64,000 nucleotides of DNA from Micrasema longulum (lineage: Eukaryota > Arthropoda > Insecta > Trichoptera > Brachycentridae), in assembly GCA_022494885.1 (NCBI GenBank), contig JAGVSM010003818.1, forward strand, positions 310,001 through 374,000, in the 5' to 3' direction. The notes beneath the pieces were generated by a model. That model worked only from the letters and a program-made list of their open reading frames with translations, had not been told where the DNA came from and did no database searches. This document shows, in pieces, positions 45,147 to 62,204 of this stretch (positions are counted from its first letter, which is position 1; each line of letters opens with the position of its first letter). A program made the position numbers and the translations under genes.

Positions 45147-48058
45147 GAATTTAGAAAGTATTTCAGATTTATGTATATTTTTTTTAACAATTGTTGGTGA
45201 AATTCAATTGTAATTCGGCAATAACTAATATTTTAACAAAGTATATGTGTATAAAGATTTAAAAATTATGTTAATCGTCATTATCATCACACCTCTATCC
45301 TTACCTGATCATGCACAGGGCACTGAATTGGTGCACTAAATATAAGTTACTACCTAAAACAATTTGTCATTTTAGTCCCAAATTTAATAAACCAATTTTT
45401 AAAATTTTAATATATTTGGTACAGTTTTTTAATAGTGTGTAAGTATGTATGTATATATAAAATTAATGTTACAATTTACGTTTCCATATAATTTTTAATT
45501 AAAATTGTATGTGTACCATTTCAGCCACAAATACATTTTATGAATAAATTTTTGCACACTGTATTATTTGGTAGGATTTTCTTAATCTGTAGGTATGCAC
45601 AATAAATATGCTTTACGCGCACGCCTTTTACTGGCACCTAAAATTGACAGGTGATGCATTGGTGCATCGATAACAAAAGAAAATATAAGCGGAGACCATA
45701 CAATATACGATCTTCCAGCAGATCTATTTTTTTATTGTTTCCATGCATTTTTTTTTGTTATTAGGCAGTGTTATGCAAATGCAGATTCTAAATCAGTGTT
45801 TTTCAACCTTTTTGGATACACGACCTCTGCCACGCGCTTAGGGAAATCACAGTCATGAGCACAGACGAGCAATCCAAAAGTTAAATCAAATTTGTTCTAG
45901 GAGGCGGTAAGCTCTAGATCTCTAAATATCTGGCACTGCCCCTCCCCCTCTCAGGATGCCAGTTTTTCATCGCATTTCGAAAGGCATTTTGAGTAAAAAT
46001 CTGTTTTACAAAACTTATTATTTCCCAACTCCAAATCTGACCCATAAAACAGTCCTAAGCTTTTCATTCACAATTCTTTTTATTACAGTTTTAACAATGG
46101 TGTACTTTATAATAACTTACGACTAAAACAGTATTCAGAACTTTGTATTTACATACATATATATATATATTTTAAATAAGGTTAAAGCCATTCATTTTGA
46201 TTCTCTCAATGAAAACTATAAACTGTTCTAGTCTTTCTCTTGTGTAGTATTTATATTTTAGGCTTTAAGATACTAATATGCTAATACTTTTAAGCTTTTT
46301 TACATGCATCAAATTAAAAGTATATAAGCTAAGTGACATTATTTATGTACATATGGAATTTAAAATAAATTACCCTTCTATTGTGATTGTATTGTTTTAA
46401 TTCATTATTATTGAGTTAAATTATCATGTAATTGATCACTATGATATTAAATTATATATTATTATTGAATCTAAAAGATATTTAATCTATTTTTATGACT
46501 TCATATTGTATATAATGTTACCTGTAACTTTGCCTATCTTGTAAAAATCAATCTAATGATGTACATAATATTATTTGGTCATAAATGATTAGTTAAAAAT
46601 AAAACACTATCTGTTAATTATTCATCGGTAACTCAAAATCAACCCGATTTATAAAATAAACAAATGTAAAAATAATATGCCAAAATACAAAGCTAGTTTT
46701 TTATGTCATCCACATTGACATAATTTATAAATATGTACAACATATGTTTTCAACAGCAAAGAAAAGAAAGCTATTAGTGCTTAAAATTTAACTCTCACTG
46801 CAAAAGTGACGTAAACTTAAGAAATCTGTTTTGGAAAAAAACTTTTTTTTTATCCTTTTTAAAGAAACTAAGAATTGGTCCAAGAATATGCGTAAGAGAC
46901 TTTGTTTACCTTGTATATTAATATTTAAATCCATTTACACTTTTCAACATTGGGTTTTTTAGAAGCAAATATTTACAACATTAAAATTTATATCTCCCCC
47001 ATTTATGTCAACTATAATAAAATGAACTCTTTAAAGTACATTTAAGACTTTTTTTCAATCCTCCCATACGAATTACCATTAAGAAGTCAGCAGTTGTTTC
47101 TATATATTTTTGCAAACACTAATGCTGATTTTTTATCATAGGTTTGAACCTTAAGAGTAATAATACGCCACCGGTTAATAGCCGCCAATACACACAAAAA
47201 CCATTCTATGATTATCAACTATGAAGTTAGCTACAGTTTACAGTAATACAACAGGCCATATGTACTCCGGTTGAGAATTGCAAGCGCAAACCAAAACCGT
47301 CTGTTATAAATACTTTTCTGTTGTTTAACTAAAAACCAAACCAAAATTTTTGGAATGCTTTTGTTCTATGCAATAGAGCTAAAAGGCTTCTCTTTAAGCT
47401 GGTGAGTGAATTATTACTCTAAGATTTAAACTCTTATACATAATAATAATATTTTTTGCAGATAATCCTGTTAGACAAATGTTGCCCGCAAATGCAATTA
47501 CCAAAGCACTTCAGTGAGTCAGATATTAGATGTGTGAGAATTCTCTAATAAATATTTTAACCAGAGGTCTGGTTATTACGAGCCAGTCGCTCCTGCAGCA
47601 TTTATTTTACTGCCTTTTAGGTCTCGATGTGAGTCTCATTCGGTTTAGAAATAAGAAATATTATTTATTGGCTGAGTCATAGAAAATGAAATATTTATAA
47701 AGAAAAAACAAGTCTAAAAAATATTTTATTAGATTTACAATGTTAAATCTGAAATAAAATAAAGATGTTAAATTTAGTCAGTTCTCAAAATAAAATGATA
47801 TAATGATAAACATAGATATAAAATATTTTTAAAAATAAAAGTATACAATGTATCTCTCCTTAGAAAAAAAGTCCCAAACCAAACCTAATGTATAAACCAA
47901 GAACTCATATATACCAGGGTCGTTAACTTTATCTCAAAAAAAGGTTGTGTCAGTTGTATAAAAGATGATGATTTTCATAATTACTATTTATATTAATCAT
48001 TTACATGGGGCTAATTACTGAGAAGGAATGACACATTGTATCGGGAACACAATTGCAT
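45147..48058. other. Convergent intergenic region between ICE1 and VPS52
   Basis: It contains both 3' UTRs but no exon. At 45796 CAGTGTTTTTCAACCTTTTT resembles a hAT-type terminal inverted repeat, without a partner end. Small family-D fragments (GCACAGGGCACTGAATTGGT-like) lie at about 45310 and 45650. TTTATT at 47725-47730 is a possible VPS52 poly(A) signal on the minus strand. Confidence 0.45.
45386..45391 (+). terminator. Poly(A) signal candidate of ICE1
   Basis: AATAAA lies about 240 bp after the ICE1 stop codon. Another is at about 45543. Confidence 0.5.
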
Positions 48059-50773
48059 CTAGTAGTTAGTTTTGTATTTTTTAAGTTCTACCATGATTAC
48101 ATGTATATTTACTAATTGAGTTCTTGCATTGGGTGTTAAAAGTTTATGGAAACGGTGATAGTATTGTACCAAAGAAGTCAAAGCTAATTGAAGTAAACCA
48201 GATCCAGTGACGAGATTTGGAAATGATAATAGTACTTCACGATTGATGACTTCTAATCTTTTTTTCCATTCAGCAGAAAAAGACGTTACGAGAGCGAGGC
48301 TCTTCCTTTCTTGTGCCTTAAGTTGTTCCACTTGCCCCCGTTCTATTAGTTGTTCGCCTTCTTTAACAAATTGCATCATGCCACCAAAGTGCGGACTTAG
48401 AATTTCTTCGACATATTCATTACTTCTGGCTTGCAACTGTTCTCTAAAACTCTCTGCCTCCTTCGAATTGTCTCTAGTTCTCTCCATGAGGACTCCTAAT
48501 ACCATGTCATAATTGTTTATTAGAAATATAAGTTGATGTGCTCTTTGTGGAAATATTGCGGCCATTCGTAAAATAAAGCAATGAACTTCATCTTGTAGTG
48601 CTAACAATAATGAACTCAAGATTTCTGAAGGGAACTGTTCGCTTAAACCCACTAAGGCTGCTGAAAATTCCGCATAACGTCTGGTGATCTGTAGTCAAAT
48701 AAAATAACAATTAATTTAATCTATACTGTTAAAAAATGAATAAAAAAATACACCTTGAATAATACTTACATAATGTGGTCCCATTTCTTTATTAACAAAT
48801 TTTGTAGGATCACAATCCCGAACACTTTGTATATTTAATTTAAAAACAAATTCTAATCTAGGCCAAATGACTGATTGTAGGGAATCCCAGTATCTGAAAT
48901 AAAAGATTTACTTAAATTCATTTAAGGTTGATTTCAATTATACAAGAGGTTTTATAATAAAAACGAAAATTCTTTTCTAAGTTTTATTAAATATTGTGAA
49001 ACAGTGATAATTGCATAAAAATCGAGAAGTCTTGTGAATAGTCAATTTATTAAATTGTATTTATACCTATCTAAGGCTGGTACAGCTCTTTTATGACACA
49101 TCAATTGGTAACGTAAAATTAACTGGATGCATAAAAAAAGTGATATACTATCATAACATTCAATCACATAAGAATCCATAGTTTTCTGTAAAAAAATATT
49201 TATTGTATTTTATTTTATATATAAAAAAATAGATAACTTCATTTATTTTATGATTACTTACGACCATTAACGATAATGTTCTTCCGAGAATTCTATCAAA
49301 AAGTTCCTGGGCTTGTGAACCCTTGACATGAAATAATTCTGTTAGGAACAGGTATTCCCGGCATCCATTATCTACTAATGCATATTGCAGGCTTCTAAAT
49401 AAAGACTCGTACGCATACTAAAAACATGAGTAAAATGATTATTTTCTACCATTATGTACAACTATGTGTATATAAATGAACAGAATTATGAATTTACTAA
49501 AAGTACCTTGTTTTTGAGTTGTGCATGGGGAACAATAATTGGTGCTTCTAACTGCTGAGCTAAAACATCTCCTCGATTTCCTATTGTAAACACAGTACTT
49601 TTATTTTTTAAAGTCGTTTTATGAAAAAATCCTTTTGCTGCTGTATCTTCGACCCCCATGAGGTCATCTTTAGTTGCCGCTTCTTCAAATTGCAGCTTAT
49701 TCAACCTCGACGTATAAGTTTTAAAGTATGATAAGTAAACTTTACTCATGGTATCTATATACTCGTTACAAATCTCTTGGGCTACATTTCGTTCGTTCGC
49801 TAAGATAAACTCGAAGAAAAATTTGTATTTTAGCATTGCATTTTGGGGTACTTGGTAATTTGTCATCGGCTTACGAAATTTGTAAATCTGTTCTAGAAGG
49901 TAAGTACGTATTTTAGCCATCGCTTTTATTTTGAGCTTTTCCAAAATATCCTTTACGTCATTAGCAGATCTCGTCTCCTTAAAACTCTGCTCCTTCACAA
50001 AATTAATTTTTTGATTGAGACTTAACAATTGAACCATGAATTCTTTATCGGTTACAGGAATATCCATAATTCCACTGTAAAAAGTACATAGTCACAAAAA
50101 CTTGCATATTTAGTACAAATTTATAATAATGGGCCATTTAGAGAAAATATTTATTTAAAAAAAAAATTATTAGACTAAACATTATGATTATTTTTAATTT
50201 GATCCTCAAGTACAATTGTTACAGTTTAATTCAGGATTTCAACTTATTTGAAAATACATACTTAAATAATTTAAGAGAAGTACTTACATTATTAACGCTT
50301 CTGAAACCGCCATATCCTCGATAAAAGATGAAAGTGGTCCCTTTAATGCTTGTCGATTAGCAAGCTGAACAGACATATTTACTGACTTTTTCTGTAGTGT
50401 CATTATTTCGGAACTAATACTTCCCAGGTCATTCTAAAAAAAGAAAATAACTGTGATGTATATTACACACTAACCATGAATAATTAAAATCATGTATAAG
50501 CCATTAAAATATAATTACCTGGAATGACAAAAGCATTGTTTCCATTCTCTCGAGAATGTTATCGCAACTTTCAATTTGCGTATGCAAAGAGGCAATATTC
50601 TCGCTTTCTTTTAAGTAATCTTGTATGGATTTCTGTTCAGCTACCTTTAATTCTGAATCAATCTGGTAGGCATATTCCCTTAGATCAGTTCCAGTTCTCA
50701 ATACTTCCTGGACTTCATCGTCTTCGAGATTTTTATGAAGGTCGTCTTCAAGAACATCACTACTTTCAAACAT
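48059..50773 (-). CDS. Vps52: VPS52, GARP/EARP tethering complex subunit
   Basis: Seven exons on the minus strand: 50773-50519, 50433-50288, 50074-49507, 49417-49262, 49185-49067, 48893-48770 and 48688-48059 (TAG). All are GT-AG with matching phases, for 665 residues, close to the usual 650-720. VPS52 is a core subunit of the GARP and EARP complexes, which tether endosome-derived vesicles at the trans-Golgi or recycling endosomes. The N-terminus is an acidic coiled coil (LREYAYQIDSEL, IASLHTQIESCDNILERME). The family core is clear: NEYIDTMSKVYLSYFKTYTS-like text, KDDLMGVEDTAAKGFF, APIIVPHAQLKNK, LQYALVDNGCREYLFL, RYWDSLQSVIWPRLEFVFKL, then a helical C-terminus ending LKKYKTNY. Its start faces that of RpS18, 378 bp away. 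Confidence 0.95.
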
Positions 50774-51151
50774 TTTTTTTGGTTTTTTATAATGTATTTT
50801 GTAAACAGAAATATAATATTGTAAATTATCAATGCATTGCCACTGTTGCCAGTACTGGCCAGTATGTCAGTTTCCTAGCTGTCACATTATCATCACCATC
50901 ATCGCTGAGTCGCTGTCATTCTGAATTCTGACATTCTTTGCATTCGTTTTATACCATAGTGAATATAGTCATAAACAATAATAGCTTCGCTTTTTGTTAG
51001 TGAAGCAGAATTTTTCATTGGTCTAAAAATAGAGATAACTAAAATTTAGGCCAATAAGCATTCAGTGTTAGTAAGTTTTCCGAACCTCCGCAAAGTAAAC
51101 CGAACGCTTTCCGTTTCCTGCGGTTTCTTTTCGTTTGTTGCCCGTACGACA
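50774..51151. promoter_or_regulatory. Shared VPS52-RpS18 promoter and leaders
   Basis: Only 378 bp separate the two start codons. Near 51107-51120 CTTTCCGTTTCCTG is a pyrimidine-rich stretch suitable as a 5' TOP transcription start for RpS18, as expected of ribosomal protein genes. No TATA box is evident. The sharing of one promoter is inferred from distance and orientation. Confidence 0.6.
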
Positions 51152-54847
<3,696 letters not shown>

Positions 54848-54849
54848 AC

Positions 54850-56109
54850 TGCATTATTTGTACAATAAATTAAGGAAAATACAAAAAAAAACAACCATAT
54901 ATTTTTTTCATTTACTAATTTTTCCCGCCAACATCAAAACAGAAAAGATGAAAAGTCAGTGGTTCTGAATCTTGCGATGACAATCTCGGCACATTATAAG
55001 GGTGAATGAAAATTAAATTATTTTCTTAAATCTCAAATTTAAAATATGTAACTTGAATGGAAGGATGCATTTATCAAAGGTACAATATAATTATGTACAA
55101 TCCATTCAAATCTTGAATGAACTTAGCTTATTTCTTTATTTCAAATAAAATATTCTAGTATGCCCACTAACGAAATTTTTATGCTTGGCTTCTACTGATG
55201 GGCACTAACGCATTAACATATTAAAAATTCAAACGCCATGTACTTGTAGATGATTTAGAACATATTTTTATAAATGAAATAAAAACAGGAAAACAATCCA
55301 ACAATTTATTGTCAGGTTTCATAAATGGGTACATTTTTACAACTAGGTGTTTTGCTCATATTTTCTAAAATGTATCTAACAGCAATACATATTGCACACT
55401 ACTTCGCTGCAGTGCGATTCTAATTGTTACTGTATATCTATTGAATATTAAAATCTGAAGTTCGTGTTGCAATATTTAAAACAAATATAATGGAACATTG
55501 AAATTTTCACTGAGGAGAAAATCACACATTATTTTTTATTATTAGTTTTATATTGATATAAATAACAGATCACAATGCTTGTGATTTTCTTTTAAATTGG
55601 CTGCATGTGATCATAATATTCTTCTTAGTTTTTTTTTGCTTTTTCATCTCCCAACTGGGGTGTTATAGCCAGTAGAATCCTTCTATTCATAAATATATTT
55701 TTGGTAATATTTTTATTATATGTATAAGCAGGATTGGTATTTACTAATAATTGACCTTAAAGTCTTCATTATAATAATATAATGTATAGTAATTGCCAAT
55801 TAGTAAGAAAAAATCAAATATTCTGTAATAAATACAAAATATTTAAATAATAAATTGAATGGGTAAGTATTTCTTACAGCTCAATCTGTCATCTGTTAAT
55901 AATCTGTGGGTTATATACTATTATTGCTCTTTTATAGAAATATGTCTTAATACATAAATATAACATACTATACGGTCTACAAGCTCTGAGCAAATTAATA
56001 ATTTTTAAATAAAGTATTTTACCAATTGGACAAACTGAAACAAATCCTTATTTTTTTTAAATTAAAAAACTTTTTGTTCATAAATTGTTTCTGACCAGTT
56101 AAACTTAAA
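54850..56109. other. Non-coding stretch downstream of RpS18
   Basis: No gene is seen. CAGTGGTTCTGAATCTTGCG at about 54957 resembles a hAT-type terminus, unpaired. The rest is AT-rich. Confidence 0.4.
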
Positions 56110-56439
56110 TGAGGAAGTTCAGTGCTATGGTATTCCATATTGGTGATATTTCATGCCGTAAAAATGAGAGCATTTAATTATACGGCGAAGTTCCTCAAAA
56201 ATGTATGAAAAAATTAACTACTTTGAACTTCGTCACAAGTTCTTGCTAATCAACTACAGCGTTGGATAGATTTTCGGGAAGGCCAACACACCAGTCGGGA
56301 CAACTCACCAACGCTTGTGACATCACGGGCGTAGTAATTACAAAACCTTAATTAATCATAGCGATGGTATGTAGAAATTAAAAAATATTTTTTTGGCTTA
56401 ATTTGATAGTTAAAAACCACTGAACTTCCTCATTCCATA
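56110..56439. repeat. MITE family C, copy 3
   Basis: It is flanked by GAGGAAGTTCAGTG (about 56112-56125) and CACTGAACTTCCTC (56422-56435), a perfect 14-bp terminal inverted repeat. The interior shares GTCACAAGTTCTTGCTAATC with copy 2 and GCATTTAATTATACGGC with copy 1. Confidence 0.85.
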
Positions 56440-57842
56440 GGCTTATTAAATAAAATTAAAATAAATAGGGAATGATACAGAGACACTTAGGCTCCTCAAG
56501 TGCTTATTTTAATGGATGCATATTTTATATTAAGTGTATGTAAGCAATTAAATTATTTTGAACTCTAGAGGCTATGTCATAATTATTATGAAACTTCTCA
56601 GTCACTAGAGGTAAAAATTGAAAGAAAAATGAGAATGATGGCATTCAAATAAGTGTATCATAAAGAGTTAAATCACAAAGCCAGAATAATGTATATTTTT
56701 TAGCATGTGAGAGTTTTTGAATAATTTAACTCAAAATCAGATTCTTTTGAGCTATGACTTTTTTATTGTTTGAGTTATGGGATTGTAACATCCCTGATAA
56801 GTTAAATGATATATAAGCACTTGGGTAAGGCATTATAAGCCTCAAAACAATTCCAGGAATCTCATGAAGATTAAAATTTACCTCCACATTTTTAGTGACA
56901 AAAAAATATATAAAATTCACTAATTAATGTGGATGAAATTTTATACATACATATATAACTTTGTAATCATAGTTATAGAGTTATTCAATGAGATCTATAA
57001 TTGGAATATTTAATATAATATTATATGTAGATAATAAAATTTGCAATAATGAAAAATAAAATTAATACAATATCTTGTTTTGTTCAGTAGAATAAAGGAT
57101 TTGTAAAGTACACATCAGGACAAACAGTGCATTTAAAAACGATAATAAAACAAGGTATGTACATAAAGTTCATAATAAAAACAAAAGCAAAATATTTGTT
57201 GTTCAAATAAAACCATTTGTAATTTCTTGCAACATTTTTTAAAAGATTATGGTAAAGTAAAGAATATATTAGGTAAAATGATATATTGTGCTAACGATAT
57301 TTATTTATTGCTCTCTGCAGTATTATTACCATTAGGCAGAAATAAAATCAACTATTACTTACAATATCATAAGCACATTTTAAGCGTAACATAATACATA
57401 GACATGAATATTGATTATAATATTGTCATCATTTAATTATTTACTTATTTTAACAAAATTTTCAATATTTTAATAAATTGACAATACATATTGAATGAAG
57501 CAAAAAACTTTCATAACATTAAAATTTAGTCATTATAGTGCTCTCCGTAGTTTCTAAATAAGCTTCCTATTGACAATATTATGGTATACTAAATCTTTAT
57601 AAACAATTACTGGATTTAACCCTTTAGGGTATTTATCAAGATTGACAGATTTTCATTAATTTTATTATTCCTTTTTTGCACCAAATGGTGCACAGGGCAC
57701 TGCATTGGTACACCGACCGCAGCGTATCTTGATCATTTTTACAACATGAAGGTAAGATGAAGTCTTACGCTCCAGGTGCCAGTCCAGGGACTTGTTTTAG
57801 TAAAATATTCTAGTATTTATACACCTTTTTAAATAAATATTT
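56440..57842. other. AT-rich non-coding stretch
   Basis: No gene is visible. Position 57675-57715 carries a family-D fragment (GGTGCACAGGGCACTGCATT). Confidence 0.45.
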
Positions 57843-57902
57843 TACATCGAACCTGAGACCTGCATGGTAGGCAAACGCGCTAACCGTTTGACCATGAGGC
57901 AG
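57843..57902 (-). mobile_element. tRNA-like SINE head
   Basis: The minus strand reads GCCTCATGGTCAAACGGTTA (A-box region) and CAGGTTCGATGT (B box). The sequence cannot close an acceptor stem, so I do not call a tRNA. Confidence 0.45.
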
Positions 57903-57924
57903 ACAAATTTTACTTGACAAAATT

Positions 57925-58100
57925 TAACAAATGGAAGAATTGAAGAAATACAGATCAATTAAACATGGGCAGAATAGTAAATGTAACACAGGTGTAGGTT
58001 GTCACTTGAACTATCCAATGATAGGTCATAAGCCATGTGTATGCCTAGACTACCATATTCCCCTCTCAGAGAGGTTCTCGATTTCTGTTGAATATGTCAA
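57925..58100. repeat. MITE family A, copy 4 (right half)
   Basis: It carries the internal CAAATGGAAGAATTGAAGAA block and the right arm with GATAGGTCATAAGCC and GCCTAGACTACCATATT. The left arm is missing. Confidence 0.7.
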
Positions 58101-59270
58101 GCTTCCTATTCGTTAAATAATTAACCTACATAATTATATCAACACTAGAAGTACTGAACACAGAAAAAGTTTTAATGAATTTGTAAATATCATATCAACT
58201 CTGGTTTTCTAACTATGTAGTTCTTAGGCTTTAGACCTTATTTGTTTCCACACATTGTAAATAAAAATAGAAATGCAAATATACATTTTCAATACAAATG
58301 TTTAGACATTTCAGACAATATTAATTGATTCAGTTACAAACAAAACGAATATATCTAATAATTGAACAATATTTTAAGAGAAGAGACATCAGCATTCATA
58401 AGACTTTAGACAGATACAAAAACACAAAATTGTATGCGACTTGTTTATGACAAGGTCACGTCATTCTATTTCAGTAGGTACTACTGTCTAAAAGCGTAAT
58501 CATAAGAGTAAAGCCATATGAACATGGGTGTCCTCACTTATTTTTTACTCTTTTCTGACAGACTATAGATTAGACATTAGTTAAATACACTTAAATCAGA
58601 ATTTCGCAATAAAACTGCATTATAAGATCACAAGGACTAAAGTGCATAATTATTCATTGTTAAACTTATATTCATTTATGTAAGTATGTTATAGATTTAA
58701 AAACAAAACTCACATTTACAATTTAGTATTTTTTCAATTCAAAATTATTGTTCTAATCATAATATTAAATGGAAGATTCTCATTTTTGTAAATCCAGGAA
58801 GACTAATAAATAATTTTGTCAAATAAAACTATTTTAAAAGTTCAACTAAAATTTCACTAAGGTTTTTTTAATGTACAAAAATGATTCAAATTTATTTACA
58901 AAAAATAATGATTCATAAGATTTTTCAACAGAATTATATAATACATATTATTTGAGTAAAAATTCAACATATTAGAAAATTAACATTTCTTAAAAATTTA
59001 ATGTAAAAGTGTTAAAAAGAAATGTAATTTATTGATTTACTTGATTCATTTGATTGAATAATGAATATAATTAAATACAGCTCTCTATGAAAAAATACTT
59101 CTGTGCTGTATAATAAACATGATTATGTTTTTTCAATATTCTGTGATAGTTTATTTTAAAATTAACGTAACACATTTGAAATAGAATAAAACCCTGGGAA
59201 ATTTCTCAAGGTTAATTTAAAATATAAGAACACAAGAGAGATGTGAGATTCACTAGTGCTTCCATTGGAA
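58101..59270. other. Probable endophilin-B 3' UTR and flank
   Basis: AT-rich sequence without exons. The part next to 59271 is presumably the 3' UTR of the minus-strand endophilin-B gene. Several AATAAA signals on that strand are possible and I cannot choose one. Confidence 0.4.
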
Positions 59271-61513
59271 TTATTGTTGAAGTAATTCCAGGAATGATTT
59301 GGGAACTCTTCCCCTCTGTAAGCCCCTTTCTCCAACCATATATTCAGCATCAGGAATCATACATTCCCATACGGAAATTATCTGAAACATAATGCTTATT
59401 GAAATTACGCTAATAATAACCACTGCAACTGCATATTTCAAACATAAAAAAACAATCCATTGTTTTATACAGCAGTTGCCCAGTATTCTTCATGCTAACC
59501 TAACTAACCAATTGTGACTTTCTTCAGATGTCAAAATTAGGTAGGAAGATTTTCTTAAACATGGCTGGAATAGAGTGGAAATACGAGGTAACTGGAGAAA
59601 GATGGTTATAAATTCTTCAAGACCAAACCTTACTCTGGGATGTATGCAGTGCCGAGTAGATATTTTTTTGAGCATCGACTATTCCATACCTGAAGGTTGC
59701 ATTTTATTATTTCTTCCAAGTCGGTACCTCAATGTTGAGGATCATGACCACCTTGAACACTTCTAATTAGTCTGTTCCACTCCAGTCTGTCCTCAGCCCG
59801 ATGAATCGACACATAAAATTTTAGCCCCACAACCTCCTTTATTTGGTCAGTCCATCTATATGGGATTCTACCCCGGCTTCTCCTACCTTCAACTCAGCCA
59901 GACATTATTGCCTTTTCTAGATTGTCTGGCTCAGTCTAGCAATATGTCCAAAGAAAGACAGTATCTTCCTCAGACACACCACTGACAGACGAGTTGTAAT
60001 ATGAAGCTCTTTCAGTATCGATGCATTCATCCTTCTGGCTGTCCAAGGCACAAGCAGCAGCCTTCTCCAACAACACATCTTGAATGCGTCGATTCTCTTC
60101 CTCTCGTAGGCACGCATTGTCCACGTTACAGCCCCATATAGAAAAACCGAGAATACTAGGGCTTCCATTAACCGTTTTTTTGGGTTTATTGATATACCTT
60201 GATCCCGCCAAATCTTCTTCAAACGGTTCATTGCTTCTTTGGCCATTTGAAACCTGCGACCAATCTCAACTGCTGTTGTTGGAAATAAGCGAGCCAAGGT
60301 ACACAAAGTCATCTATCAGTTCAAGGTCTTGCATCTGCCTAGTCCTTAGGAGTCTGCCAGCTCTTCTACAATCATAAGCTTTGTCTTATTTTTATTTATT
60401 TTCAGACCCAAAGTCTCACTCTCCAACTCTATCCGTCTGAAGGCTTCTGCTAGTTCGGATTCATTTTTGGCAATCAGTGTCGTGTCTTCTGCATATCTCA
60501 GATTTGATATTTGTTGACATCCCACTTTGACACCACTATTCCACCCATCCAGCGCTCTTCTCGTAATATATTCACCGTAGTAGAGTTTTGGCGACAAGAT
60601 GCAACCTTGACGCACACCTCTGTCTGCTTTAAATGTAATTTTATTAAAATCCTTTAATTTATTTTTTTAAATACATGTTTTAAATGTTACTATGTAGACA
60701 ACGTATGTGTATTTTGTTTATTGTTAAATATTTTTGCACAAGAAGTGCAGGACTCATCAGTTTGCTCTCATGTATCAAATGAGCAAGACACGGAACACCA
60801 ATGGTGTGCCCTGTGCACCGCTAAATGCAGACATGGAAATTATGAAGATAAATAACTTTTGCCCATTTGTAACAATAGCAACATTGGAAAATTTCAAATA
60901 AAATATACATAACTTCTTGCAGATGTTGCACTGATTTATTAGGCTTAGGTTTTTTTTATTTAGGCTCCAATTTTTTTTATTCTTGCAAAAAAGTTCTCTT
61001 TCCAGTATGGAAAAAAAATTATACATTATGGCCGCAAATAGCTGTGCAAGGAAATGAGAACCAAGTTTTGATAGAAATGGGTTCGAACCATGGATCTTGA
61101 ATATTTCAACGACACTACCACAATCCGTAATTATGGTGAGTAAAAATTCAACCTTTAGATTCCGTGTTGGTAAAAACAAGTTAGAAAAGATATCTTGACC
61201 AAATTTTAGTCTACTTTGTGTATTTTTATGAAGATGTTGACATATAACTATCAAACCAAATAAAAATGTCAAGACAAAAATACTATACCTCGACATTTTC
61301 ATATGATCTTTACTTAAAACTTAATATTTCAATAATTAACAATCTTTTCTTTCTCTGTTGATAATTACCTCATTTGCAAACAAAGTGAGTTCTGTGGAGT
61401 CTTTAGCATCGTAGTCATAGATAACTCTTGCCCTCTGGGAACGAGGGGAGCCAGGGGGACTATCAGGCATCTCTGATACATTCACGGCGGTATATGGTGA
61501 TGGCCCTCCCAAC
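59271..61513 (-). CDS. EndoB: Endophilin-B, last two coding exons (SH3 domain)
   Basis: Two minus-strand exons are visible. 61513-61369 encodes a Ser/Pro linker (SEMPDSPPGSPRSQ) and the first SH3 half, RARVIYDYDAKDSTELTLFA-NE. 59381-59271 encodes the second half, IISVWECMIPDAEYM-VGERG, then LQRGRVPKSFLELLQQ and a TAA. Both junctions are GT-AG in phase. The ALYDY-type start, the Ser-Thr-Glu-Leu...Asp/Asn-Glu RT loop, the GERG segment and the Val-Pro...Tyr/Phe-Leu-Glu-Leu-Leu end match endophilin-B SH3 domains. The Trp usual before the MxGERG segment is replaced (AEYMVGERG). Endophilin-B binds and curves membranes with its N-terminal BAR domain, in mitochondrial, autophagic and endosomal trafficking; those exons lie beyond the window. 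The 2-kb intron holds a LINE remnant. Confidence 0.85.
59690..60640 (-). pseudogene. LINE reverse-transcriptase C-terminal half, broken
   Basis: The minus strand reads MRQGCILSPKLY, SNLRYAEDTTLIAKNESELA and LGLKINKNKTKLM (60615-60346), which are reverse-transcriptase blocks. The catalytic Tyr-Ala-Asp-Asp is YAED. After a frameshift, IGRRFQMAKEAMNRLKKIWR and ILSFFGHIAR follow (60270-59940), then GRIPYRWTDQIKE and EDRLEWNRLIR near 59890-59760. At least two frame changes and the Asp-to-Glu change mark it as dead. It lies in the endophilin-B intron, in the same orientation as the gene. Confidence 0.85.
61070..61130 (-). mobile_element. tRNA-like SINE head in EndoB intron
   Basis: The minus strand has GGATTGTGGTAGTGTCGTTG (A-box-like) and ATGGTTCGAACCC (B box). 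The acceptor stem is absent. It is weak and degraded. Confidence 0.35.
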
Positions 61514-62148
61514 CTGTACCAACCACCAATCAAACTCGAATACAATAAATATTTATGTACCCTAAACCGGAGTTGTTACACCAAACTAATCCATTTCACC
61601 CAATATTTTATCAAAATTAAAGTTAGTAAAAAAATAAATTTTGTTTTTCTCAATGAAGGAGATCATTATCCTCTAACATAATTAAAGACATGTGATGGTA
61701 AGCATTCTAAGCAACTACAGCGTGCTCCACGGTTTGTACTAATTATTAGTCAGGGGATTTGTTCACCGAGTTAAGCAAATATTATGATCATAGAACGACG
61801 GATGTGCGAAAAATGTGACATTGAATTTCTTTTATATTTGATCTTGAAAAGGTTTTATAAAGGCTTTATATTCCAGATTTAAATATATATATATATACAT
61901 ATTCAACAATGTTTTTTGTATGTCCAAATGTTTGCGGACTGGCTGGATTTCCACCCTAGGGAGTTATTCATATTTAAATTTGTTGCATCAGAGAGGGAAA
62001 CAAAACGACCCTATGATCTGTCATTGGCTGGTTTAAGTGGCCACTTTACACACTATCTAACTTTCACCATTCTGCCCATGTTTGAACATCCACATTTCCT
62101 TAAATTATCCATCTGTTGACTTTTGTGAAGTAAAAGAGCTGAAACTTT

Positions 62149-62187
62149 AAAATAATGATAGAGGTTTCATACCTCTATCATTATTTT
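62149..62187. repeat. Perfect 17-bp hairpin inside MITE A copy 5
   Basis: The arms AAAATAATGATAGAGGT and ACCTCTATCATTATTTT flank the loop TTCAT with no mismatch. Confidence 0.95.
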
Positions 62188-62204
62188 AGGCCCTGTAAAT
62201 GCCT

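Noticed and set aside
48207..50931. Plus-strand frames over VPS52 (101 and 135 codons)
   Set aside because: They are antisense to well-supported VPS52 exons.
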